Under the pieces are notes generated by a model. The model worked only from the letters and a program-made list of their open reading frames with translations. It had not been told where the DNA came from and did not search any database. From NCBI GenBank assembly GCA_029252625.1, contig JAQXBA010000125.1, forward strand, positions 1 to 64,000: a DNA stretch of 64,000 bases, read 5' to 3'. Source of the DNA: Opitutia bacterium. GTDB lineage: Bacteria; Verrucomicrobiota; Verrucomicrobiia; Opitutales; Coraliomargaritaceae. Shown here one piece after another: positions 9,268-17,398 of this stretch (positions within the stretch are counted from its first letter, which is position 1; each line of letters starts with the position of its first letter). A program made the translations under genes and the position numbers.

Positions 9268-10227
9268 TTAAGCAGGTAGATCGATTGGCTGATTTTTATA
9301 GGCACAACGACAGAGGTGCAGGACGGCCATGCGCACCACGATGCCGTTGGTGACTTGTTGCAAGATGACGGATTGATCCGAGTCGGCGACTTCTGAGTCG
9401 ATCTCGACGCCGCGATTAATCGGTCCCGGGTGCATGATGATCGCATCTGGCTTGAGCCACTTGACACGTTCTTTGTTGAGCCCAAACATGCTGGTGTATT
9501 CGCCGAGCGAAGGGAAGTGAGTTGAACTTTGGCGTTCGTGCTGAATACGTAGCAGCATCACTGCATCAGCATCCTCCAAGGCTTCGCGAAAATCATGGCA
9601 AACCTTCACTCCCATTGCTTCGAAGGCTTTGGGGACCAATGTGCTTGGGCCTGCGATGGTAACCCGAGCTCCTAGTTTTTGAAGGCAAATGATGTTGGAG
9701 CGCGCGACTCGGCTAAACAGTATGTCTCCTAGGATAGTGATCTTCTTACCGTCCAGTCTGCCGAATTTCTCTAATAATGTGAAAGAATCGAGCAGCGCTT
9801 GGGTAGGGTGGGAGTGCGAACCGTCACCCGCGTTAATCACTGGAATATCGACCACTTTGCTTAAATAATTTGGTGCGCCAGATGCTGAGTGGCGCATAAT
9901 GATCATGTCCGCCTTCAACGCTGCGATGTTTTGTGCGGTATCGCGCAGTGTCTCACCTTTGGTCAAGCTACTGGCATTACCAGTCATGGTGATAATATCC
10001 GCACCGAGACGGCTTGCAGCAACTTCGAAGGCTAAGCGTGTGCGTGTGCTCGGCTCAAGGAACAGGTTAACAATCGTGCAGCCATCAAGATAGGGCTGCT
10101 TTTTGTCGTCGGCCTCCATTGCATGTTTAAACGCGGTGGCTGCAGTGAAGATCGTTTCAACTTCCTCGCGTGAGAGAGGATCGATGCCGATCAGGTCTTT
10201 TCGGTTCCAGGTAAGGCTAGTGCTCAT
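9268..10227 (-). CDS. pyrB: Aspartate carbamoyltransferase catalytic subunit
   Basis: Condenses carbamoyl phosphate and aspartate, the committed step of pyrimidine synthesis. The carbamoyl-phosphate motif is seen as EPSTRTRLAFE, with SSLTKGET, MRHSASGAP and the aspartate-binding HPGPINRG segment near the C-terminus. With the ATG at 10227 the protein is 319 residues, a normal length. An in-frame ATG 102 bases earlier would add an unconserved extension. No pyrI regulatory subunit gene is adjacent, so the enzyme may act as an unregulated trimer or pair with pyrC, which is inference. No attenuator or PyrR-like hairpin was recognised upstream. Confidence 0.96.
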   Translation of the reverse strand: MSTSLTWNRKDLIGIDPLSREEVETIFTAATAFKHAMEADDKKQPYLDGCTIVNLFLEPSTRTRLAFEVAASRLGADIITMTGNASSLTKGETLRDTAQNIAALKADMIIMRHSASGAPNYLSKVVDIPVINAGDGSHSHPTQALLDSFTLLEKFGRLDGKKITILGDILFSRVARSNIICLQKLGARVTIAGPSTLVPKAFEAMGVKVCHDFREALEDADAVMLLRIQHERQSSTHFPSLGEYTSMFGLNKERVKWLKPDAIIMHPGPINRGVEIDSEVADSDQSVILQQVTNGIVVRMAVLHLCRCAYKNQPIDLPA

Positions 10228-10452
10228 GTGTAGTCTGGCTGGCACGCATTTAATGAGGTGCCTCGCTCCGAAAACGGAAATGTGAACGGCAAACTGGAAA
10301 GGGCAACGAGAAATATAAAAAAACTGCATTCTCGTTGCGACAAAGATTTGCTACTGTTAGCTGGCAAGTCAGTTTGCTCAAACTGAAATCCTTGCATTAT
10401 CGATGACTTGCTTCGGCATTTTATAGAAAAAACGATTTGTTTTAAAGGCGAC

Positions 10453-10481
10453 TTGACAATGATCGAGTCGCCTTACTTATT
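10453..10481 (+). promoter_or_regulatory. Promoter candidate for tRNA-Val
   Basis: A perfect -35 hexamer TTGACA at 10453-10458 lies 41 bases before the mature tRNA. A weak -10 (CTTATT) begins 17 bases later. The divergent pyrB start is about 225 bases away. Confidence 0.5.
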
Positions 10482-10499
10482 CGCCATCTTCTCTGGTAC

Positions 10500-10576
10500 G
10501 GGCGCGTAACTCAGTTGGTTAGAGTGCCACCATGACATGGTGGAAGTCGTGGGTTCGAGTCCCTCCGCGCCTACCA
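10500..10576 (+). tRNA. tRNA-Val (anticodon GAC)
   Basis: The 77-base sequence folds as a tRNA. The acceptor stem is GGGCGCG with CGCGCCT and a G-U first pair. The D stem is CTC/GAG with the GG loop. The anticodon stem is CCACC/GGTGG around the loop ATGACAT, so the anticodon is GAC and reads valine codons GUC/GUU. The T loop is TTCGAGT. The T stem has one T-T mismatch. The CCA end is encoded. A terminator follows 12 bases downstream. Confidence 0.96.
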
Positions 10577-10588
10577 TGAGATGCAAAT

Positions 10589-10620
10589 AAGCCCTGCTCC
10601 TTATTGGGGTTGGGCTTTTT
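10589..10620 (+). terminator. Rho-independent terminator after tRNA-Val
   Basis: AAGCCC and GGGCTT pair with an inner CTCC/GGGG stem and a short ATT-containing loop, followed by a run of five T bases. It would end the single-gene tRNA transcript. Confidence 0.7.
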
Positions 10621-10829
10621 GTTTGCCTACGTAATAGTTGTGCATCGCCAAGTTACCCAAGCTGTTGAAATGTCGTCGATTTTATCTTTCGTTGTTTTTG
10701 GTCTACTGAAGACGGTACTTACTCTTTGCTCGATATCCTGCGACAAGCTTTCGTTTTGTACTCTATCGAGCTCAACTTCATTCACGAATAACTTTGAAAA
10801 TGAGGTGATTTTTCTTACCAGTTATATCT

Positions 10830-11648
10830 ATGGAAGTTGTTCGAGTCGAAACTGTGGAGGGTGAAATTTGCTATGGCTGTGAGGTCGGCAATCAAGTGTT
10901 TCGCTTGGACGGTGATTTATACGGGGCGTTTAGCCAGTCGGATGTATTGTTACAACCAGTGCGTCGTTTAGCACCGGTGGTACCGACTGCGATCTATGGT
11001 ATCGGTCTAAACTACCGCGAACATGCCACTGAGGTGGGAGCCAGATTACCAGAATATCCAGTGGTCTTCATGAAGAGTCCGACTTCATTGCAGCACCCAA
11101 ATGGTCCGATTATTTTGCCGCGTCATTTGCACAGCGACCAAGTGGATTATGAATGTGAACTCGCAGTAGTGATCGGCCGTGATTGTAAAAATGCATCTGT
11201 CGAAGATGCGCTGGACTACGTACTCGGCTATACCTGTGCGAACGATGTAAGTGCGCGCGATTGGCAAACGTTTCATGGAAACGGGCAATGGGTGAAAGGG
11301 AAGAGCTTTGATAGCTTTTGTCCATTGGGTCCGATCTTAGTGACAGCTGATCGTATTCCGAATCCACAAATCTTACCAATTCGGACGATTCTAAATGGGC
11401 AAATACGCCAAGAATCCTACACGGGGGATATGATTTTCAGTGTTGCCGAAATTATTGCGTTCCTAAGTGGTAGTACAACTTTGTTGGCTGGGACGGTGAT
11501 TTTAACAGGCACGCCCTCTGGGGTCGGAATGGCAGGTGAACCGCAACGTTTCCTGAATCCTGGCGACGAGGTGGTGGTAGAAATTACTGGTATCGGCAGT
11601 TTGAAAAATTCAGTTCAAGCAGAGGTCAGATCAGATACCGTAACATAG
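10830..11648 (+). CDS. Fumarylacetoacetate hydrolase family protein
   Basis: A 272-residue FAH-superfamily enzyme. The conserved core contains [13 protein letters not shown], the metal-binding ExE in [12 protein letters not shown], the aspartate in [21 protein letters not shown] and [10 protein letters not shown]. These are metal ligands and substrate loops of bacterial FAH proteins that hydrolyse or decarboxylate acylpyruvates, ketones or oxaloacetate. The ATG at 10830 puts the catalytic core about 50 residues in, which is usual. It stands between tRNA-Val and ndk with about 110 bases to ndk. The substrate cannot be read from sequence. Oxaloacetate decarboxylase or acylpyruvase activity are the commonest in such short members. 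Confidence 0.9.
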   Translation: MEVVRVETVEGEICYGCEVGNQVFRLDGDLYGAFSQSDVLLQPVRRLAPVVPTAIYGIGLNYREHATEVGARLPEYPVVFMKSPTSLQHPNGPIILPRHLHSDQVDYECELAVVIGRDCKNASVEDALDYVLGYTCANDVSARDWQTFHGNGQWVKGKSFDSFCPLGPILVTADRIPNPQILPIRTILNGQIRQESYTGDMIFSVAEIIAFLSGSTTLLAGTVILTGTPSGVGMAGEPQRFLNPGDEVVVEITGIGSLKNSVQAEVRSDTVT

Positions 11649-11691
11649 GCATTCTGCCTTTGGCTTAGTTAAAGATCATGCAGGAATGCCT
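11647..11691 (+). other. Long-loop hairpin between the FAH gene and ndk
   Basis: AGGCATTCTGC at 11647-11657 pairs with GCAGGAATGCCT at 11680-11691 with one bulged G, giving an 11-bp stem. The hairpin begins at the FAH stop codon. There is no T-run after it, so it may stabilise the message 3' end rather than terminate. Confidence 0.4.
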
Positions 11692-11761
11692 CTGTCACAA
11701 CCTTTAGACTTGTCATCGACGGTGCGCTGCGCCATTGCATGACTTTTTTAGCAAAAGACTT

Positions 11762-12166
11762 ATGCAAGAAACACTCATTATCCTCAAGCCCGACTGCATG
11801 GAAAAACGCATTGCAGGCGAGGTCATTACACGCTTCGAAAATGCCGGCTTCGATATCGTTGCCTCTAAAGTTACCCAGTTGGATGGCCCAATTCTACGTG
11901 AGCACTATGCTCACGTAGCGGATTTGCCGTTCTTTCCTGAAATCGAAGCATTCATGAGCTCGCGCCCAGTGATGCCAATGATCCTACGGGGTGAAAATGT
12001 CATTGCTCAGGTGCGTGATCTACTCGGACCTACTAATTCTGAGGAGGCGCCAAAGGGCACGATCCGTGGCGATTTGGGCACCAATATGATGCGCAACGTG
12101 GTACATGCTTCGGATAGTCCGGAGTCGGCCGCAGCTGAAAAAGCACGTTTCTTTCCAGAGCTTTAA
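11762..12166 (+). CDS. ndk: Nucleoside diphosphate kinase
   Basis: Transfers phosphate from ATP to NDPs through a phosphohistidine. The 134-residue protein begins METLIILKPD-like (MQETLIILKPDCME) and carries the active-site segment NVVHASDSPESA with the phosphoacceptor histidine. Length and fold order match the family. The ATG at 11762 is preferred over an upstream in-frame ATG at 11735, which would add nine unconserved residues. The ispF-like gene starts three bases after the stop codon, indicating translation from the same message. Confidence 0.96.
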   Translation: MQETLIILKPDCMEKRIAGEVITRFENAGFDIVASKVTQLDGPILREHYAHVADLPFFPEIEAFMSSRPVMPMILRGENVIAQVRDLLGPTNSEEAPKGTIRGDLGTNMMRNVVHASDSPESAAAEKARFFPEL

Positions 12167-12169
12167 GCC

Positions 12170-12649
12170 GTGAAGGTAAAAACCGGACTTGGTCTCGATA
12201 GTCATCGCTTTGTTGAAGGCGATTCCGATAGGCCTTTGGTACTTGGGGGAGTCGTTTTTGATGATGCCCCCGCGTTGTCTGGTAACAGTGATGCGGATGT
12301 CATCCTGCATGCGGTGACCGATGCCATTAGTGGCGTCACAGGCGTGACTGTCATCGGCGCGGTGGCAGACAAGCTGTGCCGTGAAGGCATCACCGACAGT
12401 AAAGTTTATTTGGCAGTTGCACTCGAAAGCCTTGGCACTTGGCGCCTAACACATGTATCGATTGTGCTGGAGTGTCTGCGCCCAAAGATCGACCCGAAGG
12501 TCCCGGTGCTGCGCGCATCGGTGGCGGGACTGCTAGGGCTTGAAGTTGCCGACGTCTGCATCACCGCAACGACTGGTGAGCAGCTCAACGACGTCGGTCG
12601 CGGGCTCGGCATACATGCCAGTGTGATGGTGACAGCGATTCTGGATTGA
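12170..12649 (+). CDS. ispF: Divergent 2-C-methyl-D-erythritol 2,4-cyclodiphosphate synthase (IspF-like)
   Basis: The 159-residue protein is colinear with IspF, the MEP-pathway enzyme that cyclises a CDP-linked intermediate. Zinc ligands equivalent to D8, H10 and H42 remain in GLGLDSHRF and VILHAVTD, and the C-terminal TTGEQLNDVGRGLGI matches the TTTEKLGFTGRGEGI motif. However, the middle GDIGxxFPDTDP stretch is replaced by an unrelated sequence of the same length (about residues 58-80, VTVIGAVADK...), the HSDGD histidine is asparagine, and the lysine of TTTEKL is glutamine. The GTG start at 12170 follows ndk by three bases. It may be a diverged active enzyme or a paralogue with another role. 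The family assignment is firm and the activity uncertain. Confidence 0.78.
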   Translation: MKVKTGLGLDSHRFVEGDSDRPLVLGGVVFDDAPALSGNSDADVILHAVTDAISGVTGVTVIGAVADKLCREGITDSKVYLAVALESLGTWRLTHVSIVLECLRPKIDPKVPVLRASVAGLLGLEVADVCITATTGEQLNDVGRGLGIHASVMVTAILD

Positions 12650-12686
12650 GCACTTTTTAGTGAGTCCGCAAGCACGGCAGTGGTGA

Positions 12687-12780
12687 CCGAGCTTGCTCGG
12701 GCCCACCTGGTAGTGATAGCGGCATTTTCATTGATCTGGGTCATCGGGCCGGCATACGACTGGCCTGAGTAAGCTCAGGC
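12687..12780. terminator. Pair of hairpins between converging ispF and secretion operon
   Basis: CCGAGC-TT-GCTCGG at 12687-12700 and GCCTGAG-TAAG-CTCAGGC at 12763-12780 are perfect small stems in the gap between two converging transcripts. Neither has a strong T-run, so termination in both directions is inferred from position. Confidence 0.4.
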
Positions 12781-12840
12781 GCCACACAGAGACTTCAATC
12801 CTCAAATTTCAGCACTCAGGTTTCAGCCCTCTCCCGACAC

Positions 12841-13395
12841 CTATTTTTTCTTCGGCAAAATAACACGCCTGCGAGGTATTACACGGCTGGTGGGTTGTTT
12901 CTTAGTAGTGCTGGGCGTCAGCCCAGGGATATTTGGTGGACTTGGCTGCTTCGTTGGCATTGTAGATGTCGAGATTGCAACTGGCAAGGGACTGTCGGTC
13001 GCAGTCATTAAAGTGAGTTGTTCGGTGCGGCCATTGAGTGTCACGCTGATACTCATGGCATCCAGATCGAAGTTACGAACGCTGATGCCACTTTCGGAGC
13101 TGTTTTCTGCAATCCAATAGCCCCGATTGAGCTTTTTATTAAATAAGCTGAACTCGTAAATGCCTTTCATCTGCACGATGCCGCGGAATTCCAGTTCGCG
13201 CGAGAGCGGGCCATTCACTTTTGTGACAGGCTGGGGTGTGGCAGGCTTTTTGTTACTATAGCCCGGCGGTAGGAAGGGGCTGTTTGACTCCAACTTGGAG
13301 GTAGCGGCGGTGAGGGCCCCTGCGGTGAGTGCGCACAACAACTGCGCAAGCCACATTTTGCGGAGGGATGTAACGACTCTGTTCTTTAACGACAT
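12841..13395 (-). CDS. GspC/PilP-like type II secretion accessory protein
   Basis: A 184-residue protein at the end of the secretion operon. The N-terminus has a positively charged start and one hydrophobic stretch (about 14-31) that could be a signal peptide or membrane anchor. The central part (about 60-130) contains RELEFRGIVQMKGIYEFSLF and GYWIAENSSESG, resembling the homology region of GspC/PilP proteins, which contact the secretin. The C-terminal 50 residues are rich in proline, threonine, lysine and arginine. The gene starts ten bases after gspD. By position and fold pattern it probably links the secretin to the inner membrane platform. Sequence similarity to GspC is weak, so the gene name is left open. 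Confidence 0.6.
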   Translation of the reverse strand: MSLKNRVVTSLRKMWLAQLLCALTAGALTAATSKLESNSPFLPPGYSNKKPATPQPVTKVNGPLSRELEFRGIVQMKGIYEFSLFNKKLNRGYWIAENSSESGISVRNFDLDAMSISVTLNGRTEQLTLMTATDSPLPVAISTSTMPTKQPSPPNIPGLTPSTTKKQPTSRVIPRRRVILPKKK

Positions 13396-13405
13396 GATTG
13401 AGGGG

Positions 13406-15559
13406 CTATCGAGTGCGACGAAGCGAACGCAAGCGTGTTGGAGTCTCTTTTTTTATTTTGGTCTCTTCCTTTTCGAAGATACTGCCCTCCATATAGAGAT
13501 CGCCACTGGAATTGTTCTCCAGATAGTCCATGACCGCCTCTTTCTCTTCGGCTTTTTCAATATAGGCGTTGGAGAGATTTTGGGCTTCAGCTGGATTAGG
13601 TAAGACTTTTGGACGGATGAAAATTATCAGTTCGGTACGGTCATACTCTTTGGTGTCTGTTCCCAATAATCCGCCGAGGAATGGAATGCGCCGAAACCCT
13701 GGAACGTATGAATTACTATCCGTGAGACTGTTTTGCTGGAGACCGCCGAGGACGATTACTTGATTATCTTGCACGCTAACGGTGGATGTGGCCTCGCGGA
13801 TACCGATGATCGGTTGGTCATTTTCATCGACTTGAATCGTGCCAACTACGTTTTCGACTGTTTGCTCAATCGTCATCTGAACGGTGCCGTCGGCACCGAT
13901 CAATGGCGTTACGGTCAGCTTAATGCCGATGTCGCGATACTCGACCGTGCTGCGGCTGTTATTATTGGTATTGTTAAGCGAGCTGGTGGAAGAGGTGATA
14001 ATCGGCCGCGACTCACTGACGTTGATGATACCTTCTTCGTTGTGACTGACCATAATGCGAGGAGTGGAAAGAATGCGCGCGTTGCTATCGGTGTCACTGG
14101 CGGTTACGAGTGCGGACAGGCTGAAGTCGCTAGGGTTGTTTAGATCAATCGAACCTCCTGTAATGCCACTACCTGCGCCGGTAGCACCAGGAGTGACGAT
14201 GTTAACACCAGTAAATAGTTGTTTTAATGGATCTGTTAGTCCGTCATATGTAAAACCGAAGCTACTCAGTCCACTGGCTTGGTCTTCCTTTAAAGTCACT
14301 TCGGTGATCACTGCTTCGATCAATACTTGCGGCAACGGAATATCGATTTTCTCGATCAGCTCTTTGAGCGTCTTCAGGTCGTTGTGCGTGCCGTAAGCGA
14401 CGATCGAGTTGGTGCGTTCATCGGCGGACAGGCCGACGAAGTTCGAAAATTGCAGTGAGCTGTTGCTGGAGCTGCTGGTCGCTGTCCCTTGGCTGGCGAC
14501 TTGGGTTGATGGCTGCGGTATGGGGCCGTTGTTATTGTTGCTCTTGTTATTGTTCTTATTGGAGTTGTTTTTCTTTTTAATCTCAGTCTTGGCATCTTCT
14601 TCGCGGCCTTCTTTTTGACCTGAGATGATCTCCTCGATGATTGGCACGACTTCTTCGGCTTTGGCCTGACGCAGCGGAAACACCTCACTGCTGGTGAGTG
14701 GTGCGGCATCGACATCCACATTTTCGATGACGTCCATGATGATCTTCAGGTTGCCCGGGTGCGTAATCAGAATGAGCTGGTTGGTGCGCTCATCGGCGGT
14801 GACACTGGTATTGCCTTCAAGATAACTTTTAAGGGGGCCTTGGATCAGGTTTTCGATGCGTTGCTGCATCTCAGCGGCTTGAATGTAGTCGAGCTTAATG
14901 AAGCGGATGTCCTCGCGGATATCCTGCGGCTTATCCATCTCGTTGATGATACGCTCAATGCGCTGCAGGTTGATCAGCGCATCGGTAATCAGCATTGCAT
15001 TCGATTTAGGGAAGACGACGACGCTGGAGTTTTGTGATAGAAGCGGGGTGACAGTGGTGCCGCTGGTCGCTTCAGCCTGTAAGTAATCAAACTTAAAGAG
15101 CTTGGCGTAGATTTGCTGACTCGCTGGCAGGTCGAGCGTGCTACCGATGAGCATTTCGGGCACGTGGCTGTTTACGCTGGTGGCTGGCACGGCCTTCATA
15201 AAGCGGCCGCCCATATCGGTCAGCATGATTGAGTTGAGGCTGAGTAAACTTTCGAGTGCCAGCACAGCTTCTCCCTTGGTCAGTGGGCCGCGAGAGTTGA
15301 AGTTGATTTTGACGGCGGCGATGTCTTGCCGGCGCAGGATGATTTTGCCGGTCATCTTTTCCAGCATGTCTAGCACTTGTAGGGCAGTCTCATCGCTAAG
15401 CACGATCAGGCCGACCATCTCGTCAGGATTCTCGACCCGAGGCTCAAGTGGCACAATTGGTGTAGTTGCCGGCGTGCCCGACTGCTGCGCGTTCGCTGTG
15501 GTAGCAAAGGCAAGCAGAAGGCTGATCAAGAGGCAGGATTTGAGGTAAATGGTGTTCAT
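13406..15559 (-). CDS. gspD: Type II secretion system secretin GspD
   Basis: Outer membrane secretin of 717 residues. A signal peptide occupies about 1-24. Periplasmic N-domains (N0-N3, about 45-430) include repeated segments such as ADERTNQLILITHPGN and ADERTNSIVAYGTHND. Between two N-domains lies a low-complexity linker rich in lysine, asparagine and serine (about 325-370), coded by AAC/AAT runs. The secretin domain follows, with STPRIMVSHNEEG, the VPGFRRIPFLGGLLG signature and the final TELIIFIRPKVLP strand. No C-terminal pilotin-type S-domain is evident. It forms the multimeric gate through which folded substrates leave the periplasm. It sits downstream of gspM by 28 bases and upstream of the GspC-like gene. 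Confidence 0.94.
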   Translation of the reverse strand: MNTIYLKSCLLISLLLAFATTANAQQSGTPATTPIVPLEPRVENPDEMVGLIVLSDETALQVLDMLEKMTGKIILRRQDIAAVKINFNSRGPLTKGEAVLALESLLSLNSIMLTDMGGRFMKAVPATSVNSHVPEMLIGSTLDLPASQQIYAKLFKFDYLQAEATSGTTVTPLLSQNSSVVVFPKSNAMLITDALINLQRIERIINEMDKPQDIREDIRFIKLDYIQAAEMQQRIENLIQGPLKSYLEGNTSVTADERTNQLILITHPGNLKIIMDVIENVDVDAAPLTSSEVFPLRQAKAEEVVPIIEEIISGQKEGREEDAKTEIKKKNNSNKNNNKSNNNNGPIPQPSTQVASQGTATSSSSNSSLQFSNFVGLSADERTNSIVAYGTHNDLKTLKELIEKIDIPLPQVLIEAVITEVTLKEDQASGLSSFGFTYDGLTDPLKQLFTGVNIVTPGATGAGSGITGGSIDLNNPSDFSLSALVTASDTDSNARILSTPRIMVSHNEEGIINVSESRPIITSSTSSLNNTNNNSRSTVEYRDIGIKLTVTPLIGADGTVQMTIEQTVENVVGTIQVDENDQPIIGIREATSTVSVQDNQVIVLGGLQQNSLTDSNSYVPGFRRIPFLGGLLGTDTKEYDRTELIIFIRPKVLPNPAEAQNLSNAYIEKAEEKEAVMDYLENNSSGDLYMEGSIFEKEETKIKKETPTRLRSLRRTR

Positions 15560-15587
15560 TCTCGAAAGAGGGCGAAATGGATTCGTC

Positions 15588-16148
15588 TTATTGGTTCTTG
15601 AGGTCGATTAGGTCGAAAGAGTTGATTTTAAAGCGGACATCCAGTTCTTCGGGGTTACGTCGGTTTTTGCTCACGCGGACGCTCTGGAGATTGATATATG
15701 GAGTTTCCTGACTAAGTAGATTATTGAGTCGTATTAGTTGCGCAATAGAGATTCGGCTCAGTCGTATGCGAATGTTATGATCATTGAAAATCTCTCCTTC
15801 GCGTGTTTGCACCGGATCAATGTCTGCTAAGCCAGACAGTGCGACTTGGCGCAAAATAGCGTCTACACGCCCCGAGAGCTGAGATCCTGCATAAGTCTTT
15901 TGGGGGTCGACTCGCTCAAGCGCATTGGCGAGACCGATGCTGAATTGCTCACTGCGGTCGAGCCATTGTTGCTGGTTTTGTAAATCCGACTGCGCTTGCT
16001 TACGGTTGTCGTTCCATACCGAGCTGCGATTGAGCAGACTCCCAGTCCAAATAAACAGCATGACGAGGATGAACGCTAGGGTGAGGCTTTTTTCGCGTGC
16101 CGTCATCCGCAGGAAGAGTCGCTTCGCTTGTTGGAGGATTGTTTGCAT
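15588..16148 (-). CDS. gspM: Type II secretion GspM-like protein
   Basis: A 186-residue bitopic protein with a short basic cytoplasmic start, one membrane helix (about 22-42, LAFILVMLFIWTGSLL) and a periplasmic part with a helical stretch and a ferredoxin-like domain. This architecture and its position after the GspL-like gene, with a one-base TGATG overlap, identify it as GspM. GspM stabilises GspL in the inner membrane platform. Sequence conservation in this family is low, so the call rests mostly on topology and context. Confidence 0.75.
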   Translation of the reverse strand: MQTILQQAKRLFLRMTAREKSLTLAFILVMLFIWTGSLLNRSSVWNDNRKQAQSDLQNQQQWLDRSEQFSIGLANALERVDPQKTYAGSQLSGRVDAILRQVALSGLADIDPVQTREGEIFNDHNIRIRLSRISIAQLIRLNNLLSQETPYINLQSVRVSKNRRNPEELDVRFKINSFDLIDLKNQ

Positions 16149-17392
16149 CAGATCGGGGCCTCCTCTGTGGGTGATTCGATAGCGGAGGGGGCGGGAGCCT
16201 CAACAGGTGCTGCCGTATCCAAGTGCGTGTACGCTAGTGTGACAGTGAAAGTGGTCTTACCTGCGCGGGTAATAGATTCAGGCGCGGTGATAAGCTCAAA
16301 ATAGCCAGATTGCTTTAAGCTTTCGGTGTAGCTATTGAGCGCGTTGATACTGGTCGCCTTACCTTCAATGGTGATGTTGTTTTCGCCCTCGACAACGACA
16401 CTGTCGTATTCGATTCCGAGTTTTATTTTGAGACGGATGTTGTTGGCGGCCTCAAGGATGGCGATGGGGCGCAGCTCATTTTTGGCGACTTGCTCCAATT
16501 TAATCATCAGCGCCTGCTTGTCCTCGATCGTAAGCACCGCGGTGCGCTGGCTTTCGATCTGTTTATCAAGTGTGCTCAGCCAAGCTTGGCTCGCAAGTAG
16601 CAGTATCTCAATGCTGACGAGCACCAGGGCGAAAAGTGCCGCCCAAGCAGTGATCCGCATCAGTAGCGTGCCAAGGCGTCGGGCGCTGCGCTCGGTCTCC
16701 TTAAAATTCGCGCTGCGCACATCTGCTTGCCAGAGTTGCGCCTCGGTGGGTGCCAATGTCGTCCATGCATCAGATGCAAGTGTGCTGCGTGATGCGTCGG
16801 CTAGTTCCAAATGGAAGGTCGCTTCGCCTTGCTCGCTCAGCTCGATCCCACCAGTGCGTATTCTGAGGATGCTAGCAGATTTTGGCAGATTGCTCGGGCT
16901 GGCCTTTAGATCCTTGAGCGCTTGATTGGCATCGCCGTCCGTCACTGGTGCGACTAGGACAATACGCGGTATAGATGTGCCTTTATCAAAAAGTAGTAGG
17001 CTGAGGTTGTTGGTTGATTCCAGTTCGACCAAGGTCTCGTTTGGAAAGCATGCGCCAGTCAGTGTCGCGAAATCTGGCAGTACCCATGTGTAGCCCTGCA
17101 ACTCGGTATAGCCAGCATTTTTGAGGCGATCTCGATGTGTGGCATAGACGAGGATCGTGGGTGCGTCTGCGCTGTAGAGGTAGCCCCAATTGAGTTGCTC
17201 AACAGGAAAGGGCGCAATCGTTTCGAGGCTCAACTCGATGAAATCTGGAATCTCAGCTTCCTCCAAATCGACGGGCAAATCGATGGTTTCGATAAAAAAC
17301 AGGTGCCCTGGGAGCACGAGCACTTGCTCTGCCGGAACAGATTCAGTGGGACTTGAGGATGTGCTAGTGTCTTTCACAGGGCTGAATATCAA
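16148..17392 (-). CDS. gspL: Type II secretion GspL-like / PilMN-like platform protein
   Basis: A 414-residue protein with a cytoplasmic N-terminal part of about 235 residues that resembles the actin-like domain of GspL/PilM, one membrane helix at about 240-262 (ITAWAALFALVLVSIEIL), and a periplasmic PilN-like part with a coiled-coil segment and a TFTVTLAYTHLD strand. It ends in an alanine/proline-rich tail. In the type II system GspL recruits the GspE ATPase to the membrane. No gspE gene is in the window. It starts six bases after gspK and overlaps gspM by one base. The assignment is from topology, operon order and weak similarity. Confidence 0.75.
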   Translation of the reverse strand: MIFSPVKDTSTSSSPTESVPAEQVLVLPGHLFFIETIDLPVDLEEAEIPDFIELSLETIAPFPVEQLNWGYLYSADAPTILVYATHRDRLKNAGYTELQGYTWVLPDFATLTGACFPNETLVELESTNNLSLLLFDKGTSIPRIVLVAPVTDGDANQALKDLKASPSNLPKSASILRIRTGGIELSEQGEATFHLELADASRSTLASDAWTTLAPTEAQLWQADVRSANFKETERSARRLGTLLMRITAWAALFALVLVSIEILLLASQAWLSTLDKQIESQRTAVLTIEDKQALMIKLEQVAKNELRPIAILEAANNIRLKIKLGIEYDSVVVEGENNITIEGKATSINALNSYTESLKQSGYFELITAPESITRAGKTTFTVTLAYTHLDTAAPVEAPAPSAIESPTEEAPI

Positions 17393-17398
17393 TGATGC

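Noticed and set aside
14530-14580. Short TTG/TTA-rich repeat inside gspD
   Set aside because: It is the coding sequence of the Asn/Lys-rich linker and not a CRISPR or separate repeat element.
16335-16925. Open frame of 196 codons opposite the GspL-like gene
   Set aside because: Antisense shadow with low-complexity serine/leucine composition.
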